Assembly: GCA_944989445.1 (NCBI GenBank)
Contig: CALYLW010000039.1
Location: forward strand, 186,001-250,000
DNA from: Ampullaceana balthica
Taxonomy: Eukaryota > Mollusca > Gastropoda > Lymnaeidae
DNA: 64,000 nt
Direction of reading: 5' to 3'
Shown here piece after piece: positions 36,141 through 48,400 of this stretch. Every line of letters begins with the position of its first letter. Positions within the stretch are counted from its first letter, which is position 1. Made by a program: the position numbers and the translations under genes. The notes beneath the pieces are model-generated. The model did not search any database, was not told the origin of the DNA, and saw nothing but the letters and a program-made list of their open reading frames with translations.

Positions 36141-36937
36141 CACTCGAAATTTTTAAACTACATTATGTCTTTTTCGAAATTATTTATGCCTATTGTGGTA
36201 TTTATTGAAGGAGAAATGTGAATATTTTCACATTCTTGTCATAAATCTTAATAATTTTCCATAAAATAGACGAATTCAAATTATTTACTCATTACTTTAA
36301 TTGGATAGGCATAATATTATTAATGAATAAACGTATTTTAATGAAAAACACAAATTATTTGTGCTATTTTAATGTAATAAAACAAAATAAATTTAATCTT
36401 TAATAAATTACCTTAGAATAATTTTCTGAAAACTGAAACAGTAATATAAATTATTACTTGCAAGTTATACAGAATATTTGAACCCCCATGCCATGTAGGT
36501 AATTAATCGCGCATCATTCTGGATATGTCGAAAATCCATGCAAAAACTGTCGTGGCGATATTAATGGCACATATTATTCGGCCAAGCAGTGATGTGTTGT
36601 TGTTCTGTAGTTTTCTTATAAAAGCGTCATCTGTGACAGATACCTCTTAATTTTCTCAACAAATGGAGACCTTTTTTGAGCGATTTAAAATTTTTGAACT
36701 GTTATGCGTTTGTTATAACACCCAGTATGTAAACAAACAAATGTTGTGGGAATCCGTTAATAAAGTTTCGGAATTACGAGTATTTTTGTTTCACCCGGTT
36801 TTCCCCCTTCAAAACAAAAAAAAGGCGGTTGTCGGAAATGGCGGAACTTTTTAAATGTCCACAAATGCCGTCCCCTAAATGTGTGACGCTCGGTGCGGAC
36901 CGCACCACCGCACCTTAGCTATGCCTCTAACGGTTAA

Positions 36938-37462
36938 ACTTAGTTTACTATATTAATAAATTATTTGTAAAAGGTAATTAAAATTTCATTATATATAACT
37001 AAAGGTTACTTTTTCTACGTTCATGATATGTTTGTGTTATTTTGGGGGCGCTTTTGTATAGTTTGGTAGGTATCCATACAGTCGTCTTCTTTGCATAATA
37101 ATCATAATAATTAATTTTTAGACAGTTATTTTCTACTTTTGAGTACTAACTTTTTAAACTCGGAAGGTAACATTACAAGAGAACAATTATTGTAGGACAA
37201 TATAATAATACACTGTTAATAAGTAACCCAATTGCAACCGTTCTCAGTTACCATTTACTAGACTGTTCAGACTGTTCAATACGCGGAGAAAAATTAAAAA
37301 TATTAAAAATTAATATTTAAAAATATTAAACTTCATGCTTTGTTTGTTTATTTGTCTTTATTAATTATAAGAAAAATCCTTTTTGGAACAACTTGTCAGT
37401 CCTAAAACATTACTTAAGTTGCTTTTAGAATTTAGTGAATTCAATAAAAGCTTATTTAATTT
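36938..37462. other. Intergenic, nothing recognised
   Basis: AT-rich sequence between the transposon stack and the next repeat. No coding frame or boundary was found. Confidence 0.5.
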
Positions 37463-37926
37463 TAAATCCTTTATATTAACTTGCGGCGTCTGTTTGCGGC
37501 CTTGCTTACCGAATAAACTTTGGATCAATTTTTAACCAACTTCCTCGTATACTAGCGAGATGAAATTTTGCAGTCAGACTCGTGCCGATGATAAAGATGA
37601 TGTATCAAAATTTCAGATAAATCGAATGTACCGTAATTAAATTAATTAATTTTTAGATTATCTTTATTTATCTCTATGTAACATGTTAATTTTTGTGCTA
37701 GAGTGTCGCGGTGCGTATTATATTGAACAACCTTTCCTGTCGCGCCTTAAGGTTCTTATTATATTGACTCAATACGTTTTTAAAATATATTCCCGATCGG
37801 TGCGCATTATATTAAATATGTAATTGTTTTAGGAGACAACTAAAATTTTGTATTTTTGGATTGTCTTGCGCTGCGTATTATAATGAACATTCTTTTAGTT
37901 ATGTCTCCTATATAAAGGATTTATAG
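37463..37926. mobile_element. MITE-like repeat, family C, copy 1
   Basis: The left end ttaaatcctttatatta and the reverse complement of the right end (ataaatcctttatatagg) share an inverted core of about 14 bp. The body repeats a tgcgtattatattgaac-like motif at irregular ~40-60 bp spacing. A related copy is at 53233-53786. The target duplication was not resolved. Confidence 0.6.
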
Positions 37927-38689
37927 TCAAAAACTTATTTTTACGGGGTTTTTATTATTATTATTATATATTTTTTAAATTCTTTTTAAACGAAAAAGGA
38001 AAATAAATGTGTTTTTTTAAATACCGGAAGCAGTCTTTTGTTTTGGAAACATGAAAACAGCACTTTCTGTCTACGTTAAAAAATGTACCGGAATATTTCC
38101 TGACATTCAAGATATAAGCTGTTTGTGAAAACTAGGTGGATATTAACAAAAATAAAGGGCAAGAATTTTTGGTTGTTGCTTTTTTCTTTTCCATAGATAT
38201 AGATTCAGTCAGTAAGGATTTATATTTTATTGTATTTCAATTACATTCTTATCTATTAAAATTACAGTACACAGAACTTGTCTGCTATTTTTGAAAGTGA
38301 AAGCAGAATCTGCCAGTCTGACACACAATTCAATCAGTGAATCACACAGTCACACTGAGTGCACTGTCACTGACTGAACTAATGATTTAATCTAAGGACC
38401 AAGGACTAAGTGACTAAGTCTTTTAGCCTTGCCATACTTAACTTCACTTCACTAAAATTACTTGAATTTCCAAGTTAGATTTAATTGTCTTATTATGTAA
38501 TATTACTATAACTTATAACGTATAACTTGCTATAACTGCTTTGTTATTGTTCTATCCTCTAACTCTATGTCTATTGTTTCTAATTTCTAGGCTTAATAAC
38601 TTAATACTTAACTTAATGATTTAACTAATAGTAATTAGTAATAGTAATGACAATGACTAATGATGTTACTCTTAGTAAGAGTCTTGCTC
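37927..38689. other. Intergenic, upstream of MTIF2
   Basis: No coding sequence was seen. The noncoding first exon and promoter of MTIF2 could lie here or elsewhere in 36938-39386; no element stands out. Confidence 0.4.
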
Positions 38690-39235
38690 TTGACTTGTCA
38701 ATTTTGAATATTCTCCAGTAATTAGCCAGTAATGAATCTTGCAGCTCTTTTTTGAATTTGTCCTAGGCCAAGTTGCCTTGTTTATTATCTGTGTTCTCTT
38801 TGGTGAAGGGGTTCTATACAGATATTGTAGTAATAGTATAAGTAGTATCCTAGCTCAGGTCTCACCAAATTAAGGTAGCATTTTAGTTTTATATTATTTT
38901 ATATTCTTATTACTATTATATTTTTCTCTTTATAAACTTTATAATAAAGCCTTAGGTCTTAGGTTTTGTTGGATTTTTATAAACTTCAGTCTTCATGGAC
39001 ATGGAAATTCCATAATTTCTCATTTATAATTGCTCCTAAATATTTTGCATCTTTAGTTTGGATAAGTTGTTTGGCATTTGTTTCTTTTTCTTTGTTCCTC
39101 ATAACAATTAAAACCTTTGTGATTGGGGACGAAAGGACATACTCCAATTAGTTTCCCATTTTTTAAAGTTTTCTAGGTCTTTTTGTAAGATTTCGCTATC
39201 TTTCTTAAAATGGTTATAAGAGACGCGGTTTCCAT
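38690..39235 (-). pseudogene. Decayed jockey/CR1 reverse transcriptase fragment
   Basis: On the minus strand, GQIQKRAARFITG (near 38750) and downstream pieces such as CYEEQRKRNKCQTTYPN and RCKIFRS (near 39030-39090) parallel the C-terminal part of the LINE at 19939-21753. Many stops and indels mark it as an old copy. Confidence 0.65.
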
Positions 39236-39464
39236 TATTTTGTCATAAAGTTTGACATAAGGTAAATTTTAAACTTAAAGAATAACACATATTTTTCTGC
39301 TAATGATTGCTTTTCACCTGTTCTTTTTAATGCTATTTGTAAGGAATAATAGAGTCATTTAATGTTTTTGTTTTATTTTTTCAACAGATGGATCATCTTA
39401 AATTTCACCAAAAAATTTAATTTTAAAAAAGGAGTTAAACCTGACAAATGCAATTTGCTGAAAA

Positions 39465-42400
39465 ATGGCAACATGGTGTTTTCTAAGTGGTTTGATACGT
39501 AGACTCCAATGTGGTATTATGGCTTACGATAAGAGAGCTCTGACCTCTGAACTAAAATGCCAAAAATATAAGATTTTATTAAACAGAGTAAATTCTTGGG
39601 GCATAGTTGGTCTTCATGGGCAAATGTTGCATACATCATTAAAAAATAAGGCAGCTAAAAAAACATATAAAGAACATAAAAGAGTAAGCAATGATTTTAA
39701 ATTTTATTAGTTAGCATTATTTGCAATTATTTTTACTATGATAACTCATTTTATATAATGCTGATGGAAAAAATAAGGAAACTGGGAATATGAAACAAGA
39801 AATATTTTTTTGCAGAATCCTTTAAAGATCAACAAAAGTATTAAACTTGAAAGGGCTTATGTTCATGCAGATATGACGATAGCTGAACTTGCTCAAGCAA
39901 TAAAAAAATCTAAAGGTAAACACTTTTATTTTATCCAAAAAACTCCTTGGGTTTAAAAAAACAATTTTTCAAATGGCACTCTAAATATGAGACTTTGATA
40001 GTAAAATTATCAATTTTCAGGGTGTCCTTGAATGTTAAATCATGTTTCAATTTCGAACTTCAATATTCCCTTTATTATTTAATTATGTTTGCATAGTTGT
40101 AATGTTTTTTAACAGCCATTAATGTTGCTTCAGCTGCAGAACAGTTATAATAATAACCCCCTTTCCAGTCCATGACCAACTATGGGGCAAGTGAAGTAGC
40201 GTTCACAAGTTTTATTTAGCCACCACTAACGAGCAAGGGATTGTGTGGCTAGCACAATGCCCCGGGGGCCTTGCCAGCACCAAGAATAGAACCCGTGACA
40301 CTCTTCTGCAGTCCAGCACGCTACCTCTAGACCACCGCGGTTAAAGACAAGTTGAAAGATGTCTGATCTAGGTGTTTTCTCTGAAAGCAACAGTGTGAAC
40401 TTCACCTTTTTGTGTGTGTGTGTCATTATTATTTAATTATGAAAATGTCAGATGTCAGAATACTTGAGCATAGATAATTAGACACATATTCAAACTCATA
40501 TACATGTTGCCTACTTTTTTTTAAAACTACAAAATAATCTTTAAATAAGAAATGTATTGATAATTTCTTTTTTTAAATGATTTTGAATATTCAATTTTGG
40601 TCTTTGTTTTTTATACCCTCCCATATCTAAATATATTCAGGAATTTTAATGAATATTACTAATAGTATTGTTAATTATGAAGATCTTCAATTTTTTACAA
40701 TAATACTCACTCATCTTAAAATATAGCATGTTTGTTTTTGACATTTTTCAGATAACATATATGAAGTTCTCATGTACATTCCCAATACAGAGGCCTACGA
40801 TCATGATGAAGCAGGTAATTTATTTAAGAAAGAATTATTTTTTCTCTGTGGCCTTAGATTGTAATAGAAATTAGCGTTATAATGGTCACAAAAGGAAATT
40901 ATGATTAGTTAGGTTTAACTTTTGCTTCTGTTAAAATGAAATTTTAAAACTGCATTATAGAAACAGGTTTTCTGATTAACAATTAAAGAATTTATGAACA
41001 CTCATATCCATAAATTGTAGTTTTGGTACAAATTTTGACCAACTGACATATATTATAAATGTATGTGATTGCTGATTAATCAACATCACATAAATTGAAG
41101 GTACTTATAAAACTTACTGCTAATTACTAAAAATATCTAGGCCATTTAACATGCTATTGTATTTTAAATATGAGGGTAATTTATTCTATGCTATTCATAT
41201 TATGACATTATTAATTACAATTATCAAGAAACTAGTTTGGTTTCAGGGAATGGGGGTTATTATATAAAACAGCTGTGAATCTCCCAAACATTTGAAGCTT
41301 GCCGAATTAACCCCTGATACACAACAAAAAACTGATGGCAATTTTCTGAAATAATTAACCTTTATCATTCAGGTATACAGTAACGAGCATTTCACAAACA
41401 TTAATCAAATTCAGTTTTATCCGAGTATCTGCATATCAGTTACCAGGCTAAGCAGTCTCTGAAACCAATTGTTTCAATTAATTATACTTAAAAAATAGAG
41501 AATTTACCTTAATAAATAGTTAAATAAATTTTCATTTATCTTCATATTCCAAACGAGCTTTAACTTGCTTCAAAGTACTATCATGGAAAATTGTTGATGC
41601 AGTGCTCAAACATGCAGCTGATACTTGTATTTCTTATATCCTTGCATGTGGATTTAAAGTTTGATATAAAATGTTTGCTTCTCTCACTCAAACCAGACCT
41701 ATAAAAACGGATACATTTATGGGGTCATTTGAATGCACTGCTCAGTAATGGTTAATCACACCTATTTAAATTACCACCCTAATTAAGTGTTAAAGCAATA
41801 TTATTTAAATATAAGCCTGTTTTTTGTTGTTGTTTTTGTTTTTAAAGAAGAAAAAAGAGAACCAAGTGACAGACAGTTTTAAGAATATGAAAATAACCCA
41901 AAAAAGCAAATATCAGGGTGTTTCTCAATTTAATCTAAGCTATTCAATTTTTGACAGCTCAGGTACAATTATGATATAAAATATCTGTCGATTCACATGT
42001 AACCACTGAGACAGAGTGTAAAGTCATGTCTTGTAAATATCTACTTTGGTTGGTATTATTGCATTAACAACTCATATATTGTATTAAAACCCGTGTAGAT
42101 TAAGTAATCAATTAACGTTAACAATGTATGTGTTTCGCTGGGCATAGCTTATATCTTTATAGAGTATATATATTAATATTTTTGTATGTAAAGCATGGTG
42201 AGCTCAGCATCTGGTTGAGGTACTGCACTATATAAGTTCTCAAATTAATCTTCTTCTTTTATTATGTTTATTAATGACTTACTACATATACTCATGTATA
42301 AGTCAAGATTTTTTTTCAAAATTTCGAGGTCTAAATCAGGGGGTCGACTTATACTCTCATAACTCATTTTTTAAAATTTCAGTAACACGATAAATGTAAT

Positions 42401-45400
42401 ATTTTCCGTAGTTTGGATGAACATTTCAAAGCAAATATCTACCTTTCAGTCACAGTGTTGATCTATAGTTGACTAATAATTAATAAAAGTTGCACTACCT
42501 ATGTCTACCATTACTTTATAGCTTTTGATAAAATGTTTATTCACTGAATTCAAAATGTCCACAATTTCCTCTGTATTTTGGGCTAAGAACACAATTGCTT
42601 TGCATTTTCACCAATATTATTTTGTATTTAAATCTCAAATATTATAATGTAAAAGATATTTCTGGAATAAAAAATGAATGAACTTATACACTTTTATATT
42701 AGAAATAATTCTGAAAAAGTATCCTATTTAATAGAAACCGATTTTAGCCGGAAAGGAGGAATACTGTAAATATTCAAATCTAAAGTGCAACAAAATGTCC
42801 GTTTTTTCATGACATTAAGTTAATATTGTTAATTAATATATGAATATATCAAATTATACTATTTTATTGACTATATAATACTGCGAAACCATAGTGTCGG
42901 TGGCGAATGCATTTACATGCACACAGCTGACAGGTCATGAGTTTACCGTAGCGATCTTCTAAGAAATCTTAAAATTCCACTTTTCAAGTCTCAAATTGGG
43001 GGGTTGTGTTATACTCGAGATCGACTTATGCTCGAGTATATACGGTATTAATTTTTTTGCAATCAAATATTAGTGAATTAACAGAATTCATAACAATACT
43101 TAAAAACACATTTTTAGGAAAACACAAAAATTAATTTTCTATTTTTGCAACAATCAGTTTTAAAAAAAATCATGATTTACTTAAATGCAGTTCTAGATCG
43201 TAGTGTATTGGTGAATGTTGTGAAAAAGTTGGGTATGATTCCTGAAATAGTGAGCAGGAAACCCCAGAAAGAAGAAGAAGAAAAAGACTTTGTCAGACAG
43301 TGAGTTGAATTTCTCTTTATTCTTTTTTTTCTTCAATATTTGAGACATGTAAAAATATTGTAATGAAAGAAAGCAAATTTTTAATTATAGTGACAATATA
43401 TATAATGTGATGTGATCTTGTCAATGAGTGACATTGATGGCTTAAATTAATGTGTATTTATTTTATATATGTATAATGTATATATCCTTTGTGTATGTTT
43501 TATTAAATTCTGGTACCCTACAACAGGCCTCCACCAGACCAGAGTGTTCTAGTTAAACGACCCCCAGTTGTTACTATCATGGGTCATGTTGACCATGGCA
43601 AGACAACATTGCTTGATAAATTGAGAAATTCAAACATTGTGGACAAGGAATTTGGTGGCATCACACAGCATATTGGTGCCTTTAAAGGTCAATAGTTATG
43701 GTATTTTATGTTTCTCTGTATATTTACATTCAACGATGGGCTCAAAGGTATAATTGGATTGTATGTATTTTTTAAAATATATAGGGATTATAATAACATT
43801 AAGCTTTTTATTTTCTCTTATGATAAGGGGGAAAAAAAATTCCAATATTCATGAAATTATGTATCCTTAAACAATTTACTGTATAAAATATGTTTATAAA
43901 AAATACATTTATCTGTTACAGTGTATTTACAAACTGGTGAAGCTATTTGTTTTTTGGATACACCTGGTCATGCTGCGTTCAGTGCCATGAGGTCAAGGGG
44001 TGCCCACCTTACAGATATCATTGTTCTTGTGGTAGCAGCTGATGATGGTGTTATGCAGCAAACACTGGAGTCTATTCAACATGCACAAGAAGCTAGAGGT
44101 GTTTAAAAAATGTATCTAATGTAGATAACTTTTGAAAATTAATTTTAAAAAAAATATTTCTTTACTTTTTATTTGATAAATTGACAACTGCAACAGTTTA
44201 ATTCAATGACACTTTAAGAATTATTATCATTTTCATTTGCTTGAATTCCACAGTGCCAATCATAGTCGCAATCAATAAAATAGACAAGAAAAATGCTGAT
44301 GTGGTATGTTGTTTTTTTTATCATTGAAATTTATAAAATTTATAAAATTTATTCGGAAAAAAATTAAGAGTTTGTTTTTTAAATATAAATTGGGATAGAT
44401 GCAAAATACTTACCTACATACGCTTTTAATCCATCCGGGTATATTCCTTTATATTCTTTGTGTGCCTGCACATCTTGCTTGTATCTCTGTGTATTTTTAG
44501 GTTTTTCTGTCATCCTGTTGAATCCCTTTTTGGGATTGTCTGGTTATATTAACTTGGGGTATTCCTTTTCATATTCTTTCATAAGCATTGAATATATGGC
44601 CATTTTTAAGACTGGTGGACATTTTAAATCAAACACTGGGCATTTTTATATTAATTTCAAATATAAGTCCAAATGAATTTTGGAGGGATTTTGAGATTAA
44701 AAACGTGTGTCCTATAGTATAGTAAAATACTTTTTATGTAATAGATTTATAACTTTTTTTAAAAAAAATTTCTTTCAATACAACTATTAAATTCAAAATC
44801 AGCCAAGAACCAAGCAAATGCTGCTGGAACACCAAATAAATCTTGAGGAGTTTGGTGGTGATGTTCAGGCTGTCCCCATTTCAGCTTTAAAGGTAATAAT
44901 GATTTGAATTGTGTGTTTTTTTATTTCTTCATTCCCATGTGTCTGTTTCTTATATAAATTTCTACCTCAAAAAAATTTTGAAGCAAACATTCAGATTGTA
45001 GCTGAAAGGTAAACATTTGTTGTTGTTTTTTCAGGGCACTAATCTAACAGAACTGCAGGAGGCTATTGTAACACAGGCAGAGCTGATGAATTTGAAGGGT
45101 GATCCTGTTGGGCTGGTAGAAGGGCGAGTAGTAGAAGCAAGGCTTGATGAAAAACGAGGGTCAGTATCGTTATTGATGCCACATTTAGGGTAGCTTTTCT
45201 TATATATAAATTTTTAAAAAATTTCAATGACTAAACTTTTTTTTTAAATTTGACTAAAAATTTGTTAGCCGTCTGGTGACTGCAGTAATTCAACGAGGAA
45301 CTTTAAAACGTGGAGATCTCCTGATTGCTGGTACAGCCTGGGCAAAGGTAATAAAGCCTGAGTATTTGTTTTTTTACAATATGTATTACTTTCATTCGTG

Positions 45401-48400
45401 CCGATATTGCTCAAGCCAACCTACTTTTGCGTAAACCCCCAAAGCACACCTTCAGTCAGTGTGTTTTAGAGAGAGGTATGATGTGGGTTAACAGTATTAA
45501 TGTTCAATTTTCTCTTTTGTTTTTACTATGCATTACTTTAACCAGGCGTTGGGTTGACTTAATTGCACTTGACTCAAGCCACTTGTTAAAGTTTTAAAGT
45601 AATTTAATTATTGATCTTTTAAATACAACAGTAACATGCAGGTCTATTTACAACTGCTTCAGATTGATGACTATACTGTATTAAACTCAGCATATCATTC
45701 AATGTGTATTTATTTATATAGGGATTGGCATAGACCCAGAAAAATTTTGTATAAGTTCTTTTTATTTATTTATTGTAGTATTAAACAGTGTTTAAATTAT
45801 TTTTGCGATACGTCCTGTTTGGTTTAAGTCCAAGGATCTGGAGCAGATTAAAGACATACACTGAGGCACCACTGTATAAATTTACCATAATGTCATTTTT
45901 GTTATATAAGCTTCATAAATATTATTTTTAACATTTTAAGGGATGGTTATAGACCAAACTTGGTGCAAAACATCTTGATGATCCACATTAAAATCAAATA
46001 TGGAATTGAACTCTTAAATCCTCTCCTTAATCCCATTATTTTCCAAACTTCACATGATTTAAACTTAAATAATAATGTAAATAGCTATTACATGTCTTCA
46101 AAATATTTATTTGAGTTTCAAAATATAGTCATTTGAATTAGTCGTTACAAGTTTCTGTAATGCCAGTTGGGGTTAGTATAAATTTTTAACTGGATTTCCT
46201 AGAAAATAATCAACTGTCCTCAATCCTTCAGATACTTTTTCCAAGCCTCTCTAAACCAGGGTTAAGTGCCTCAGGATTGGAAACTAGTTAATGTGACTCC
46301 TCTTCCCCCCACCCCCTTTTAAAAAAGAGATTTTAAAAAAGACTTTGGTAATTATAGACATGTTTCACTCACTAGTATTACTTATAAATTACTGAAATAC
46401 ATAATATGTAGTAGCATAGTTAATCACTTAGACAAACATAATGTCATGTGTCCACATCAACAGGGCTTTGGGAAAAATGGATCATGTGAAACAAAAAATT
46501 AATTGGTCTAATGGACAATTTGTCAAAAGGCTAAAATAACAAAAATCAAATACAGTAGAACCCGGTTAAGTCGACGGCCTTGGGGTATGCCAAATGGCAC
46601 CGAGATAACCGATGAAAACCAATATGGCGTCAAAATATTAACATGTGCTTGAAATTTCCTATGTACATGATGTGCGTATCTTAGTGATGGGACGATTAAT
46701 CAGAATCGTATCGGAATATCGCGACCCTAATTTTTTAAGGACCGTTTAAATATAACCCTTTGTTGCGTTAGCGCTGTTTTTTTTCCCTAGTACGTAATGA
46801 ATTCAGCTACTCCTGCCCGCTACGCCGTGCGCGGCAGGTCCGCTGGTGACATCATATTTTTCTCCAAGTTTGCGCGATCCCAGTGGGGCTTGATGTTTGT
46901 TACAGTTTCTGAGTTAGCAATGATTCCCAGATTGAGCAATACTGTGCCTTGGAAGGCACTTGCGTGACTTTCCTTACAAGCTACACTAATAAATAACCCG
47001 CCCCAAGTAACCTACACATCCCCCATTGTCCCCGAACCATTCTTTTCCAAACCATCTTTCTTTGGTCCGTCCCCTCAGCTTACAATGGACTCAGAATTCC
47101 TTTGGTAACTTGATGCTAATCTGACTAACCAACAACAATGGTGTGGGAGATTGAGAGTGGGGATGGGTAAACTGTAGTCTGTTATATTATATATCCTAAA
47201 ATCTGGGGAGCCTTGTTTACAGTAAGCACCCTATGATTTTGGTATCGTCCCATCACTATCGTTAATAAATGAGAATGTACATGCATGTGTTTTTGGAGGT
47301 TTTTTTAACACAACAGCGTTGCCGTTATTTGTTTGATGAAGCGATCGGCATGTTATAAAAATGTACATACATGTTTGCTAACAACAAAAGGCATATGTGC
47401 ACCAACTAACAGCAGAAATTTACCAATATAAGATAAAATCCACTGTGGATTCTCGATACAAATCTTTATTTTCTTTTCTAAAGATATTCGTTTATCTTAA
47501 AAAATAAAATGATTAATGCATCAGAAAATGAATTAAGTTTAATAATAATATAACATGCACTGCGAAATAATGATGATTAAAGACCGCTAACGCGATTCCT
47601 CGGGTGAATGCATACTCGAGACGTGTCAAACTAATTCACACGCATATCAAAGTGAAACAAGATAAAAACATCAGGTAATTTTAATTGAAATCTCGTAAAA
47701 TCACACAATAGCCGGAAGTCTAGAGGAAAGCGAGATTTCGGTGCTATTTTTAACTAAAAATGCGAGAGTGCGTTGCTAGGCGAACAGACTGTGATCGAGC
47801 CAACCAACGTTAGGTTGCAAATTTGGCCCTCTTTTGTGCTCGAGGTATTAGGGTTCGGCGACTTAAAAGAATCGAATTAACCGATGAGAAAATGCTAGAC
47901 AAAGAGAGAATTTGGCGGTTCCAATAAAAAACGTTGACTTCATAGGGTTGGCGAGTTAAGTGGGTTCTACTGTAGATATAATATTACAAGACATCTTAAG
48001 AAACATTTGATAAAGTTCACCACTCTGGTTTACTCAAAAAACTTAAATACTTTGGCATCTCAGGACCCATACATCACTGGATCCAAGATTTTCATTTAGG
48101 TAGACAGCAAATTGTAATAATTATAATTGGATCTAAATCAGCACCTGTAATAGTTATTGATCTAAATCAGCACCAATAACAGTAAATGGTTCCACAAGTA
48201 ACTGTCCAAGGCCCCCTACTCTTCCTAATTTACATAAATGGTTATAACCCAACAGCATCTCATCAGGAACAAAAGTTAAGTTATGAGCTGAAAATTGTAT
48301 AATCTATAGAACAATTTAAATCAGAACAAGACAGAGATCCTTACAAAGGACCTAGATGAATTACAAAAATGGAAAACCATTTGGAGTAGGTCTTTCAATC

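Larger units (their letters stand above)
27842..36929 (-). mobile_element. Outermost hAT element of a nested stack
   Basis: The left end aagtggcgtagctag and right end ctatgcctcta are mutated versions of the termini of the hAT at 31280-34695, in the opposite orientation. The flanks aaggttaa (27834-27841) and acggttaa (36930-36937) agree at 7 of 8 bases, an aged target duplication. Sequence from 34925 on resumes exactly where 27900 stopped when both are aligned with the paralogue, so everything at 27901-34924 is a later insertion. Its own transposase, on the minus strand at about 36140-35340, is broken by stops and by deletion, but the hAT-dimerisation segment SVASCERSFSKLNLIFKKY is readable. 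Confidence 0.85.

Noticed and set aside
40226..40426. A 66-codon minus-strand frame
   Set aside because: It overlaps a tRNA-derived SINE and has no domain.
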